From Pseudoxanthomonas sp. YR558 (GTDB lineage: Bacteria > Pseudomonadota > Gammaproteobacteria > Xanthomonadales > Xanthomonadaceae), in contig NZ_FPCI01000001.1 in the NCBI RefSeq assembly GCF_900116385.1, forward strand, positions 2,205,501-2,269,500: 64,000 bases of DNA. The letters run 5' to 3'. Below, one piece after another: positions 17,628 through 26,136 of this stretch. The notes under the pieces were generated by a model. It saw only the letters and a program-made list of their open reading frames with translations, was not told the DNA's origin and made no database searches. Position 1 is the first letter of the stretch, and every line of letters begins with the position of its first letter. The position numbers and the translations under genes are program-made.

Positions 17628-18205
17628 GGCGCCTTCCCGCTCCTGATCCGCGCACGCAGCACGAACACCACGCGGTCGCTGACGGCCAGCATCCAGTCGT
17701 CCATGTCGTAGTCGCTGCGCCGCACGGCACCGGTGGCCACCACGTCGCAGCCCACGGCGGGGCGCTGGCAGGTCGCCGGGGCCACGTCCAGGCTGCGCGG
17801 CCGGCTGATGCCCTTGATGCTCAGCTCGCCCTCCAGCTTGCCGCCGTCGTAAAGCAGCATCGGGTCGTAGGGCTTGGAGGTGAAGGTGACCACCGGATAG
17901 CGGTCGGCATCGAAGAACTTCTCGCTGCGCGCCCAGTCGCCGTAGCGGGGATGGTCGATGATCTCGACATCGCGCGTGTACATGCGCAGGCGCACCTGCT
18001 GGCGGCCGTCGGGCAGATGCTCCACCGAGCCTTCGTACTGGCGGAACACGCCGTCCAGCACCTGGCCCCAGCGCGTGCGCAATTCGAACCCGAGCCGCGT
18101 GTTGGCCGGATCGAAATCGTTGCGTCCCTGCGCCAGCACCGGCGCGGACAGCAACGCGCCCACCACCAGCGCGGCCAGCCGCAGGCCGGCGGCGGCGTGC
18201 GTCAT
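17624..18205 (-). CDS. yceI: YceI family periplasmic lipocalin-like protein
   Basis: 193 residues with a signal peptide ending APVLAQ, then the YceI beta-barrel: FDPANTRLGFELRTRWGQ, IIDHPRYGDWARSEKFFDADRYPVVTFTSK and GELSIKGISRP. YceI proteins bind isoprenoid or fatty amide ligands. ATG 18203-18205 overlaps the sixA TGA (ATGA); a GTG two codons upstream is the alternative start. It sits between sixA and the PLD gene with 4-base overlaps at both ends. Cysteines in the C-terminal part (CQRPAVGC) are not usual in short YceI proteins. Confidence 0.87.
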   Translation of the reverse strand: MTHAAAGLRLAALVVGALLSAPVLAQGRNDFDPANTRLGFELRTRWGQVLDGVFRQYEGSVEHLPDGRQQVRLRMYTRDVEIIDHPRYGDWARSEKFFDADRYPVVTFTSKPYDPMLLYDGGKLEGELSIKGISRPRSLDVAPATCQRPAVGCDVVATGAVRRSDYDMDDWMLAVSDRVVFVLRARIRSGKAP

Positions 18206-18678
18206 GGCCACCAGAATTCGGAGAGCTGTGCCACGCCCGGTTCGATGGACGCATCCACCGGCAGGGTCAGCACCACCACGCCCGCCGGCGGCATGCCGCG
18301 GTATTCGCTGGTCACGCCGGAATACATCAGGGCCGCCAACTGCTCGAAGCCCGGGTTGTGGCCCACCATCAGCAGGCGCTCGGCCTCGCGATGCTGGTCG
18401 GCGAGGTCGGCCAGCGTGCCGGGGGTGGCTTCATAGATACGCTCCTCGAGCCGCTGTTCGACATAGCCGATCGCCCCCAGCACCGCCTCCAGCGTCTCCC
18501 GCGCCCGGCGCGCCGGCGAGCACAGCACCCGATCGGGCACCAGGCCCTTGTCCTTCATCCAGGCCGCGACCGACTCGGCCTCGGCCAGGCCCTGCGGCGA
18601 AAGGGGACGGTCCAGGTCGGACTGGCCGGTCGTGGCCGGTTCGGCATGCGCGTGGCGCAGCAGGATGAGTTCACGCAT
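18202..18678 (-). CDS. sixA: Phosphohistidine phosphatase SixA
   Basis: 158 residues of the histidine phosphatase superfamily. The RHG-like catalytic motif is LLRHAHAEP (R8, H9 nucleophile) and the second conserved His is in LLMVGHNPGFEQL. SixA removes phosphate from histidines of phosphocarrier proteins; in E. coli its target is NPr of the nitrogen PTS. It is first in a tightly packed sixA-yceI-PLD operon, an arrangement that suggests but does not prove a link with envelope lipid metabolism. Confidence 0.88.
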   Translation of the reverse strand: MRELILLRHAHAEPATTGQSDLDRPLSPQGLAEAESVAAWMKDKGLVPDRVLCSPARRARETLEAVLGAIGYVEQRLEERIYEATPGTLADLADQHREAERLLMVGHNPGFEQLAALMYSGVTSEYRGMPPAGVVVLTLPVDASIEPGVAQLSEFWWP

Positions 18679-18699
18679 GGGACGCTTGCTCCTTAGGCC

Positions 18700-19332
18700 T
18701 CAGGCCTTCTTGATCCATTTCAACAACGGTTCCCAGTCGGCCTGGTGGTCGCGGACCTGGGCCGAGCGGTAATCGAACAGGCTGCGCCCCAGTCCCACCA
18801 GCACCACGTAGGCCTGGGTATCGCGCAATTGGGTAACGACCGGGTACGGCCAGGTCTTCAGCATCTCCACGGCCTGCTGCGAGGCATTGGTCCAGGGCTT
18901 GGTGCGGTTGACCACCAGCCCCACCGGCAGCTTGCGCTTGTGCACGCGCGGAACTTTGGCGAGGGTGTTGAGGAAGCCGACCGTGGCCTCGATGTCCAGG
19001 GCCGAAGGCAGCACCGGCACCACGACCGCATCGGCATGTTCCAGGAAGCTGTCCAGGTCGTCGGCCATCGCACCGGCGGGCGCATCGACGACCACGCGTT
19101 CGGCGTCGTCCGGCAGCCAGGCGCGCCAGGCGCGCTTGCCGCTGGCATCGATCGGCAGCACCGCGGTTTCCAGTTCGGCGCGGCGTTCGGCCCAGCGGGT
19201 GGAGGAGTGCTGCGGATCCGCATCCACCAGCACCGTGCGTTTGCCATCGAGTGCGAAGTACGCGGCCAGATTGGTCGCCAGGGTGGTCTTGCCCGCGCCG
19301 CCCTTGGAGCTGGCGACCAGAATCGTCTTCAT
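18700..19332 (-). CDS. Orphan ParA/MinD-type ATPase
   Basis: 210 residues from [12 protein letters not shown] with GAGGTG upstream. The deviant Walker A KGGAGKTT is at 10-17 (signature K10, catalytic K15), switch I in [10 protein letters not shown] and Walker B-like VVVDAPAG. It is shorter than plasmid ParA, has no N-terminal DNA-binding domain, and no parB is adjacent. Such short orphans position protein complexes rather than plasmids. It lies divergent from the AAA+ gene with a 153-bp spacer. Confidence 0.85.
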   Translation of the reverse strand: MKTILVASSKGGAGKTTLATNLAAYFALDGKRTVLVDADPQHSSTRWAERRAELETAVLPIDASGKRAWRAWLPDDAERVVVDAPAGAMADDLDSFLEHADAVVVPVLPSALDIEATVGFLNTLAKVPRVHKRKLPVGLVVNRTKPWTNASQQAVEMLKTWPYPVVTQLRDTQAYVVLVGLGRSLFDYRSAQVRDHQADWEPLLKWIKKA

Positions 19333-19485
19333 GCGCGCACCTCGTTGCCCGGGGAGCCCGCAGGGTACACCGGCCTTGGTGAAGCGGGAACCGGCGTCCG
19401 GGAACCGGGCATGAAGCCCTGCCACCATCGTTCCCCGCCGCGCGTGCCCTTGCTATCGTGCCCGTCCCCACGGACCGGCCGCCCC

Positions 19486-20985
19486 ATGAACGAACTGCAG
19501 GACCTCACCGCGCTGATCCGCGCCAACACCCCGCTGATCGTCATCGAGACGCAGGACGAGGCCCGCGTGGTGGAGCTGTTCCGGCAAGCCCTGGCCCAGG
19601 TGTGGCGGGCGCTGTTCCGCTGGAGCATCACCGAAGGCCTGCGCCGGCTGGACATGGACCGCGAGGACGACGCCGTCGGCCCGCCCGACGCCAGCGCCGC
19701 CCTGCAGGCCATCAAGCAGGCCGAGCAGCGCGGCATCTACCTGCTGTTCGATTTCCATCCCTACCTGGGTTACGCCAGCAGCCAGCGGCAGCTGCGCGAC
19801 ATCCTGCAGCGCCGCCACACCCTGCCGCACGTGGTGGTGCTGGTCGGCGCGAAGATCGAGCTGCCGGCCGAACTCGAAGCGCTCGCGGTGCGCTTCAGCC
19901 CGCGCCTGCCCGATGGCCCGGCGCTGCTGAAGATGGTCCGCGAGGAAGCCGAACACTACGCCCGCGAACACGGCGGCCGCCGGGTCGAAGCCGATGGCGA
20001 GGCGGTGAAGCAGATCGTGCGCAACCTGCAGGGCCTGAGCCTGGTCGACGCGCGCCGGATCGCCCGCCAGCTGATCTTCAACGACGGCGCACTCAGCGCG
20101 AGCGACTTGCCGGCGCTGAACAAGCTCAAGTTCGAACTGCTGAACCGCAGTGGCCACCTGCATTACGAGTACGACACGGCGAAGTTCGCCGACGTCGCCG
20201 GCGCATCGCGGCTGAAGCGTTGGATCGAGCAGCGCCGCGCGGTGTTCGTCTCCGGTAACCCGCCGCCGGGCCTGGACCTGCCCAAGGGCGTGTTGCTGCT
20301 CGGCGTGCAGGGCTGCGGCAAGTCGATGCTGGCCAAGGCCACGGCCGCCGGTTTCGGCGTGCCGCTGTTGCGGCTCGACTTCGGCACGCTGTACGACAAG
20401 TACCACGGCGAGACCGAGAAGAACCTGCGCTCTGCGCTGGCTTCCGCAGAACAATTGGCGCCGTGCGTGCTCTGGATCGACGAAATCGAGAAAGGCCTGG
20501 CCAGCGGTGGCGACGAAGACGGCGGCGTCTCGCGCCGCGTGCTCGGCTACCTGCTCACCTGGATGGCCGAGCGCAAGGCCGGTGCGGGTAGCGGGCAGGT
20601 ATTCCTCGTGGCCACCGCGAACCAGGTGCAGGACTTGCCGCCCGAACTGCTGCGCAAGGGCCGATTCGACGAGATCTTCTTCGTCGACCTGCCTTCGCCC
20701 GAGGCGCGCGTGGAGGTGCTGCGCGTCCACCTGTCGCGTCGCCAGCTGGATCCGGAGGGATTCAACCTGCCGGCGCTCGCCGCTGCTGCCAACGGGTTCT
20801 CCGGCGCAGAACTGGAACAGGCCATCGTCTCGGCCTTGTACGCCGCACATGCAGAACTGAAGCCACTGGACACCGACGTGGTGATGCACGAGATCCGCAA
20901 CACGCGTCCGCTGTCGGTGCTGATGGCCGAGCAGGTGCAGGCGCTACGCGAGTGGGCGCGCGAGCGCACGGTGCCGGCGGATTGA
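19486..20985 (+). CDS. Ycf46-like AAA+ ATPase
   Basis: 499 residues from ATG 19486. The N-terminal 230 residues are a domain resembling Ycf46 (TPLIVIETQDEARVVELF). The AAA+ domain follows: Walker A GVQGCGKS (273-280), Walker B VLWIDEIEK (about 328-336), sensor 1 N379 and the arginine-finger motif LLRKGRFDE. Ycf46 relatives occur in cyanobacteria and many proteobacteria; roles in inorganic carbon use have been proposed in cyanobacteria only. A TATCGT -10-like hexamer lies about 25 bases before the ATG. Confidence 0.82.
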   Translation: MNELQDLTALIRANTPLIVIETQDEARVVELFRQALAQVWRALFRWSITEGLRRLDMDREDDAVGPPDASAALQAIKQAEQRGIYLLFDFHPYLGYASSQRQLRDILQRRHTLPHVVVLVGAKIELPAELEALAVRFSPRLPDGPALLKMVREEAEHYAREHGGRRVEADGEAVKQIVRNLQGLSLVDARRIARQLIFNDGALSASDLPALNKLKFELLNRSGHLHYEYDTAKFADVAGASRLKRWIEQRRAVFVSGNPPPGLDLPKGVLLLGVQGCGKSMLAKATAAGFGVPLLRLDFGTLYDKYHGETEKNLRSALASAEQLAPCVLWIDEIEKGLASGGDEDGGVSRRVLGYLLTWMAERKAGAGSGQVFLVATANQVQDLPPELLRKGRFDEIFFVDLPSPEARVEVLRVHLSRRQLDPEGFNLPALAAAANGFSGAELEQAIVSALYAAHAELKPLDTDVVMHEIRNTRPLSVLMAEQVQALREWARERTVPAD

Positions 20986-21007
20986 GCGCCCGGGGCCGAG
21001 CGCTCCG

Positions 21008-21394
21008 TCAGAACGTCGTCGTATTCCGCAGATACAGATCGAGCGTGTAAGCGAACGCGTATTCACGAAGCTTCGCCAGCTGTTCCCTCTGGAAACCGTC
21101 CGGGTCCATGAAGGCCTTCGGATCCTTGCTGGTTTCGGCATGCGTCCGCATCGCCTTCGAGAAGGCTTCGAACTCACCCGCGCAGCCAGCGTAGGCCGCC
21201 GTCGCCACCTCGGTCGGCGTTCCCTTCACCGGCGTCAGCGCCCTGGCGAAGCGTCGTGCGTAGTCGGCGTGGCAATCGAGGACCGCCTTCGCGTGCGCGT
21301 CTTCGCCAAACAAAGGGTCGGGTGCGGCATGCACCTCGGCCGGTACAGCAGCAAAGGCAATGGTTGCTGCAAGGACAAGCGCGTTCAATCGCAT
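21008..21394 (-). CDS. Small exported protein of unknown function
   Basis: 128 residues from ATG 21392-21394, which has AGGAAGGAG upstream; longer starts are non-coding in character. A signal peptide (about 1-23, VHAAPDP) is followed by an alpha-helical-looking domain with two cysteines (C59 region LDCHADYARR and CAGEFEAF), likely forming a disulfide. I do not recognise the family. It converges with the AAA+ gene. Confidence 0.7.
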   Translation of the reverse strand: MRLNALVLAATIAFAAVPAEVHAAPDPLFGEDAHAKAVLDCHADYARRFARALTPVKGTPTEVATAAYAGCAGEFEAFSKAMRTHAETSKDPKAFMDPDGFQREQLAKLREYAFAYTLDLYLRNTTTF

Positions 21395-21521
21395 AACAGC
21401 TCCTTCCTGTAGATGACCTGCCAGTGAGCGGGGCGCCGCAGCCCTTGGCGGGCACGGGGCGTGGGTCCTTGTAACACCTCCACCGATGCAAGGCCACGGA
21501 TCACGGCGCATCACGCGCACG

Positions 21522-22361
21522 TCAGACCATCATCTCCACCGCCGTGCCTCTCACTCGCACACCCTGCTGGAGGTCGTGGGGGACTTCCACTTGCAGCAGG
21601 CTGGGGCGTCCGAGGTCGTGGCCTTGCAGGATGCGGAAGCGACGCGTGTACGGCAATGCATCCTGCGTCGCCAGGTAGGCGCCCAAGGCGGCCGCGGCCG
21701 CGCCGGTGGCGGGATCTTCCACCACGCCACCCGGCGGGAACGGATTGCGCGCGTGCAGTGACTGCGCGTCTTCGCGCCAGACCAGGTTCACCGTGGTCCA
21801 GCCACGCGCAGCCATCAGTGTGGATAGCGCATCGAAGTCGTAGCTCAGGTCGGCGAGCCGCGCGCGCGAGGCGACAGCGATGATCGGATGCCAGGCGCCC
21901 GCATACGCGACGGCAGGTGGCAACGTGGGGTCAAGGTCATCGCGATGCCAACGCAAGGCGGCCAGCACATGATCGAGATCGGTCGCGTCTAGCGCGTCGA
22001 CGCGCGGCGCCACGCTGGTAAGGGTGGCAGCGAAGTCGGCGTCGACCGTCACGCTTACACGCCCTGCTTGTGTATTCAGTACAAAATCCCCCGGACCTTG
22101 CTGATGCGCGTACGCGACCATCGCCGCGATCGTCGCGTGGCCGCAGAAGCTGACTTCGGCCAGCGGGCTGAAGTAGCGCACATCGAGCTCGCCGTCTTCG
22201 CGTGGCAGCAGGAAGGCGGTTTCCGAATAGTCGACATCCGCCGCGATGCGCTGCATGGCGTCGTCGGAAAGGCCGCGCGCGTCCAAGACGACGCCCGCCG
22301 GATTGCCGCCGGCCGGATCGGTGGTGAACGCGCTGTAGCGCAGGATCGCGGGGCTCATCAT
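21522..22361 (-). CDS. PhzF family isomerase/epimerase
   Basis: 279 residues. PhzF signatures are FTTDPAGGNPAGVVL, the catalytic Glu in YSETAF, SFCGHATIA and, in the second half, GVVEDPATGAAAAALGAYL. The family has a diaminopimelate-epimerase fold and isomerises small amino-acid-derived or aromatic substrates; the substrate here is unknown. Two adjacent ATGs (22361 and 22358) follow AGGAG; both overlap the yczE stop, so the genes are coupled. Confidence 0.87.
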   Translation of the reverse strand: MMSPAILRYSAFTTDPAGGNPAGVVLDARGLSDDAMQRIAADVDYSETAFLLPREDGELDVRYFSPLAEVSFCGHATIAAMVAYAHQQGPGDFVLNTQAGRVSVTVDADFAATLTSVAPRVDALDATDLDHVLAALRWHRDDLDPTLPPAVAYAGAWHPIIAVASRARLADLSYDFDALSTLMAARGWTTVNLVWREDAQSLHARNPFPPGGVVEDPATGAAAAALGAYLATQDALPYTRRFRILQGHDLGRPSLLQVEVPHDLQQGVRVRGTAVEMMV

Positions 22362-23035
22362 GTTTCTCCTTCGAGGGTGACGGTCGCCGGCTTTTCCAGA
22401 CGCACGACCAGGTAACGCAGGAAGAACTGCGTCAGCGGTCCTACGCCGAAGGCGAACACCAACGTGCCCAAGCCCACTACGCCGCCGAGCACTACGCCGA
22501 TGGCGAGCACAGTGACTTCGATCAGCGTACGGATGCTGCGGATCGACCAACCGGTGCGGCGTGCGAGACCCGTCATCAGGCCGTCGCGCGGGCCCGGCCC
22601 CAGCTGCGCGCCGATGTACAGCGCGGTGGCGATAGCGCACAACACGACACCGGCCAGCAGGTAGGCAGCGCGCAGCGGCAGGCCTTCAGGGGTGGCCAGC
22701 AGGGCGAGGTTGAGGTCGGCGAACGGCCCCAGCAGCAGCGTGTTGGCCAGCGTGCCCAAGCCGGGCATCTGTCGCAGCGGGATCCACGCCAGCAAGACGG
22801 CGACCGCAGTGAGGATCATCACCGTGCCGAACGACAGCGGCAGGTGGTGCGAGACGCCTAGGTGGAACACGTCCCAGGGCGAGGCCCCGACCGCGCCTTC
22901 GATCATCAACGCGATGGCCAGGCCGTACAGCCACAGGCCGACGAGCAGGCGCAGCAGGCGTTCGGGCAGCCGGCCGGCCTTGAGCTGGGCGAGAGGACCG
23001 AGGTTGGCCAGTCCGATGGGAGACGTGGGTTTCAT
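22358..23035 (-). CDS. yczE: YczE/YyaS-type membrane protein
   Basis: 225 residues with five to six transmembrane segments. The pattern LMIEGAVGASPWDVFHLGVSHHL near the N-terminus and LGPGPRDGLMTGLARRTGWSIRSIRTLIE in the second half is typical of YczE/YyaS proteins. The function is unknown, although in Firmicutes yczE is controlled by an adjacent MocR regulator, the same pairing as here. The ATG at 23033-23035 has GGTGG upstream. A perfect inverted repeat separates it from the divergent mocR gene. Confidence 0.83.
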   Translation of the reverse strand: MKPTSPIGLANLGPLAQLKAGRLPERLLRLLVGLWLYGLAIALMIEGAVGASPWDVFHLGVSHHLPLSFGTVMILTAVAVLLAWIPLRQMPGLGTLANTLLLGPFADLNLALLATPEGLPLRAAYLLAGVVLCAIATALYIGAQLGPGPRDGLMTGLARRTGWSIRSIRTLIEVTVLAIGVVLGGVVGLGTLVFAFGVGPLTQFFLRYLVVRLEKPATVTLEGET

Positions 23036-23051
23036 GGGGCCACCTTCCACC

Positions 23052-23080
23052 CGATTGGCTCTTTTCGATAGAGCCAATCG
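23052..23080. promoter_or_regulatory. Inverted-repeat operator between yczE and the MocR gene
   Basis: CGATTGGCTCT and AGAGCCAATCG form perfect 11-bp arms around the 7-base centre TTTCGAT. It lies 16 bases before the yczE ATG and 15 bases before the MocR ATG, covering both promoters. Its position and symmetry fit the binding site of the divergent MocR regulator. A GATAGT hexamer at 23084-23089 would give a nearly leaderless mocR transcript. Confidence 0.65.
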
Positions 23081-23095
23081 TGCGATAGTGGCCTC

Positions 23096-24550
23096 ATGAA
23101 CCGCTCAATGGCTCCGGATCGCCTCGCCACGTTGGTCGGCGATTTCCCCCGCTCCCCCGCGTACCGCGGCCTGCGCCAGGCGCTGCAGGAACTGATCGGC
23201 GACGGCCGCATTCCGCTCGGTACCCGCCTACCCAGCGAACGCGCGGTCACCGACGTGCTCGGCGTCTCGCGGAACACGGTGACCCGTGCGTATGCGGATC
23301 TGGTGGCGGCGGGCTTCGCCACGGCGCGGCAGGGCGCCGGCACGTTCGCCACCGTACCCATCGACCGCCGACGCGCGCACGACCATGCCCTGCATGCGGT
23401 CGGCACCGCGACGTCATCGACGGACGGCACGATCGACCTCAACTGCGCGGCCGGCGCGGCCACGCCCGGTGTCGCCGCCGCGTATGCGCGCGCGCTCGAG
23501 GCACTGCCTGCCTATCTCGCCAGCGACGGCTACCTGCCGTCGGGCCTGCCCGCGCTGCGGACGCGCATCGCCGCGTCGTACGCCGTACGTGGACTGCCGA
23601 CCGCCCCGGAGCAGATCGTGGTCACGTCGGGGGCGCTCTCGGCCATCGCGATCATCGCGCGTGCGCTGTCGCGTCCCGGCGACCGGGTGATGATCGAGTC
23701 GCCGGTGTATTCCAATGCCATCGAAGCGCTGCGGATGGGCGGTGCGCGCCTGGTCAGTTCGCCGATGGGCGATCCGCTGGGCGAGGAAGGCTGGGACCTC
23801 GCGTCCATCGAAGCCACGCTGCGGCAAACCTCGCCGCGCGCGGCGTACCTGATCCCGGATTTCCAGAATCCCACAGGCTTCCTGATGAGCGACGCGCAAC
23901 GCGTGCGCTACGCGGCGGCGTTGCGTGCGACGCGCACGATCGCCATTGTCGATGAAACACTTCAGTCGACCCGATTGTCCGATGCGCCGATGCCGGCGCC
24001 GTTCGCCGCGCATGCTCCCGACGCCTTCACCATCGGCAGCGCGTCGAAGCTCTGCTGGGGTGGCCTGCGCGTGGGCTGGATCCGCGCGCCACGCGAACAC
24101 GCCGAGCGCCTCATCGCCACGCGTGTACAGATGGACTTGGGCAGCTCGCTGTTCGATCAGCTCGTGGTGACCGAGATGCTGGATGCCGATGGCGTCCTCG
24201 CCGCGCGACGCGACCAACTACGGCAGCGTCGCGACGCGGTGGTGCAGGCACTGCGCGAACACGTGCCCGACTGGCGGTTCCGCCTTCCCGAAGGCGGGTT
24301 GACGCTGTGGGTACGCATGCCGCACGGCAGCGCCACCGCATTGGCCGCCGACGTGGAGCGCAAGGGTGTCTATCTCGCGCCGGGCCCGGTCTTCAGTGTG
24401 GAGGGCGGCAGCGACCAGTGGTTGCGCATTCCCTACGCCAAACCCGAAGACACCTTGGTGCAGGCGGTGCGCGTGATGGCCGATGCATGGAACGCGAATC
24501 CGCGTGAGGGACGGCAGCATCGCGATGGGGCGAAACGCCTGATCGCATGA
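23096..24550 (+). CDS. MocR-type PLP-dependent transcriptional regulator
   Basis: 484 residues. A GntR winged helix (about 15-90) has the recognition region LPSERAVTDVLGVSRNTVTRAYADLVAAGF. A fold-type I aminotransferase domain follows, with IPDFQNPTG and the PLP-binding lysine in TIGSASKLCWGGLRVGW. MocR proteins sense PLP or amino compounds and often control a neighbouring transporter or enzyme. It is divergent from yczE-phzF, its likely targets. No clear ribosome binding site precedes the ATG. Confidence 0.92.
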   Translation: MNRSMAPDRLATLVGDFPRSPAYRGLRQALQELIGDGRIPLGTRLPSERAVTDVLGVSRNTVTRAYADLVAAGFATARQGAGTFATVPIDRRRAHDHALHAVGTATSSTDGTIDLNCAAGAATPGVAAAYARALEALPAYLASDGYLPSGLPALRTRIAASYAVRGLPTAPEQIVVTSGALSAIAIIARALSRPGDRVMIESPVYSNAIEALRMGGARLVSSPMGDPLGEEGWDLASIEATLRQTSPRAAYLIPDFQNPTGFLMSDAQRVRYAAALRATRTIAIVDETLQSTRLSDAPMPAPFAAHAPDAFTIGSASKLCWGGLRVGWIRAPREHAERLIATRVQMDLGSSLFDQLVVTEMLDADGVLAARRDQLRQRRDAVVQALREHVPDWRFRLPEGGLTLWVRMPHGSATALAADVERKGVYLAPGPVFSVEGGSDQWLRIPYAKPEDTLVQAVRVMADAWNANPREGRQHRDGAKRLIA

Positions 24551-24554
24551 TGCA

Positions 24555-25025
24555 TTAGTCGTCGTCGTTGCGCTTGGCGACGCGGCGTTCCAGCCACGCC
24601 AGCACGAACAGCACGGCGAACGTCATCAGCGTGGCCAGCAACGCCAACCAGCCATGGCCGAAGCCGACCGCCACGCCGATCACCGCGACCATCAGCAGCG
24701 AAGCGGCGGTGGTGATACCGGCGACCACACGGCCGCGGTGGGCGATCATCGTACCCGCGCCGATGAAGGCGACACCGGCGATCACCGCCTCCACCAGCCG
24801 GAAGGGATCGATCTGCACCCGACCATCGTCGTCGTGCTGCGCCTGCGCCACCATCATGTCGCCCATGCCGGTGAGCAAGGCCGCCGCGCCGGCGACCAGC
24901 ATGTGCGTGCGGAAGCCGGCCGGCCGGTCCTTCAACTCGCGCTCCAACCCGATCGCGCCCCCGAGCAACATCGCGAAGGCGACCTTGCCCAGCACCGGCA
25001 ACTGCGTCTCCCATCCGTCGAACAT
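24555..25025 (-). CDS. MgtC/SapB family membrane protein
   Basis: 156 residues from ATG 25023-25025, preceded by AGGAGG. MgtC hallmarks are LGGAIGLERELKDRPAGFRTHMLVAGAAALLT and AGVAFIGAGTMIAHRG, with four to five membrane helices. The C-terminal cytosolic ACT-like domain of full MgtC is absent, making this a SapB-like short form. Roles in the family include magnesium and phosphate homeostasis. It converges with the MocR gene. Confidence 0.85.
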   Translation of the reverse strand: MFDGWETQLPVLGKVAFAMLLGGAIGLERELKDRPAGFRTHMLVAGAAALLTGMGDMMVAQAQHDDDGRVQIDPFRLVEAVIAGVAFIGAGTMIAHRGRVVAGITTAASLLMVAVIGVAVGFGHGWLALLATLMTFAVLFVLAWLERRVAKRNDDD

Positions 25026-25092
25026 GGCGTGACCCTCCTGCGCGGATGCTTCCACCGGTCGGGTCAACGCGATGCGAAAACAGGCCCTGGCC

Positions 25093-26007
25093 TCAGGCTA
25101 GGCGCCCCACCACCCACGCCCACATCGGCAGCGTCATCAGCGACAGCAGGATGCCGTAGCCGACTAGCGCGGCGGCCAGGCGCGGCGCCAGCTGGTGGGA
25201 GATCGCGAGCGCGGCGGCCGTGATCATCGGGGGCATCGCCGACTCCAGCACGTTCGCCTGCAGCATCTCGCCGCGCATGCCGAAGGCGAGCGACAGCGGC
25301 AGGGCGAGCGCAGGCATCACCAGCAGCCGCAGCAGCAGGCCGACGGCCAGCGGCTTCACCTCGTCCCGCGGCAGCTTCAACTGGATGGTCAGGCCGACCG
25401 CCAGCATCACCAGCGGCAACATCGCATCGGCGAGATTCTTCAGCGCCGCGCCGATCCACACCGGGGGTTGCGCCGGCATCAGCGTCAGCGCGAACAGCAG
25501 CGCCCAGACCGGCGGGAACTTCACGATGCGTAGCGCGATCTCGCGCGTAGTGGGCGGCGTGTCGCCGCCGTAGCGCGCCAGTACGTACAGGCCGAAGGTG
25601 GAGAGCAACACGAAGGTGCCGAACTGGTCGTACACCACCGCATAGGGCAGCGCATGTTCGCCCAGCAATGCGCGCACCATCGGGTAACCGATGAAACTAC
25701 TGTTGCACAAGGCCACACAGAGCAGTAGTACCGCGTGCTCATCACGGCGGAAACCGAACATGCGCGTCGCCAACGCGACCAGCGCGACGGTGGCGACGGT
25801 CAGCACCCACGGCGTCGCCACCACGCCCAACAACGAAGCATCCACGTGCAGTCGTGGTACGTAGATCAGCACCGCAGCAGGCAGGCAGACGTACAACACC
25901 ACGCGATTGAGGACATCGGCGGCGTTATCGGGGAACACGCGCAGGCGCGCGAACGCCATGCCGAGCGCCAGCATGGTCAGGATCAGAGCGAAGGCATCGA
26001 ATGCCAT
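25093..26007 (-). CDS. AEC family transporter
   Basis: 304 residues and about ten membrane segments. The start is MAFDAFALILTMLALGMAFARL; upstream in-frame sequence is not membrane-like. Conserved NSSFIGYP in the middle and ESAMPPMITAAALA in the second half are typical of auxin-efflux-carrier-type permeases, which in bacteria export or import organic acids and other anions. The substrate cannot be inferred. There is no good Shine-Dalgarno sequence at this start. Confidence 0.85.
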   Translation of the reverse strand: MAFDAFALILTMLALGMAFARLRVFPDNAADVLNRVVLYVCLPAAVLIYVPRLHVDASLLGVVATPWVLTVATVALVALATRMFGFRRDEHAVLLLCVALCNSSFIGYPMVRALLGEHALPYAVVYDQFGTFVLLSTFGLYVLARYGGDTPPTTREIALRIVKFPPVWALLFALTLMPAQPPVWIGAALKNLADAMLPLVMLAVGLTIQLKLPRDEVKPLAVGLLLRLLVMPALALPLSLAFGMRGEMLQANVLESAMPPMITAAALAISHQLAPRLAAALVGYGILLSLMTLPMWAWVVGRLA

Positions 26008-26136
26008 GGTGGAGCGGATGACGACGTGGGGCGGGCAGGATCGCACACCCGGTCGCGCGACGCCGTTGGGCTTTCGTCGGTAATGCGTTCCACGGCCGCG
26101 CGGGTCGCGTGGGGGCGCAGGGCTTATCATGGCCTC

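Noticed and set aside
17628..18254. N-terminal extension of the PLD gene through yceI
   Set aside because: It is an out-of-frame reading of the yceI gene; the GTG at 17625-17627 has a ribosome site and begins a lipoprotein signal.
18745..19485. N-terminal extension of the AAA+ gene by about 247 codons
   Set aside because: The extension is antisense to the ParA gene; the Ycf46-like domain starts at the ATG at 19486.
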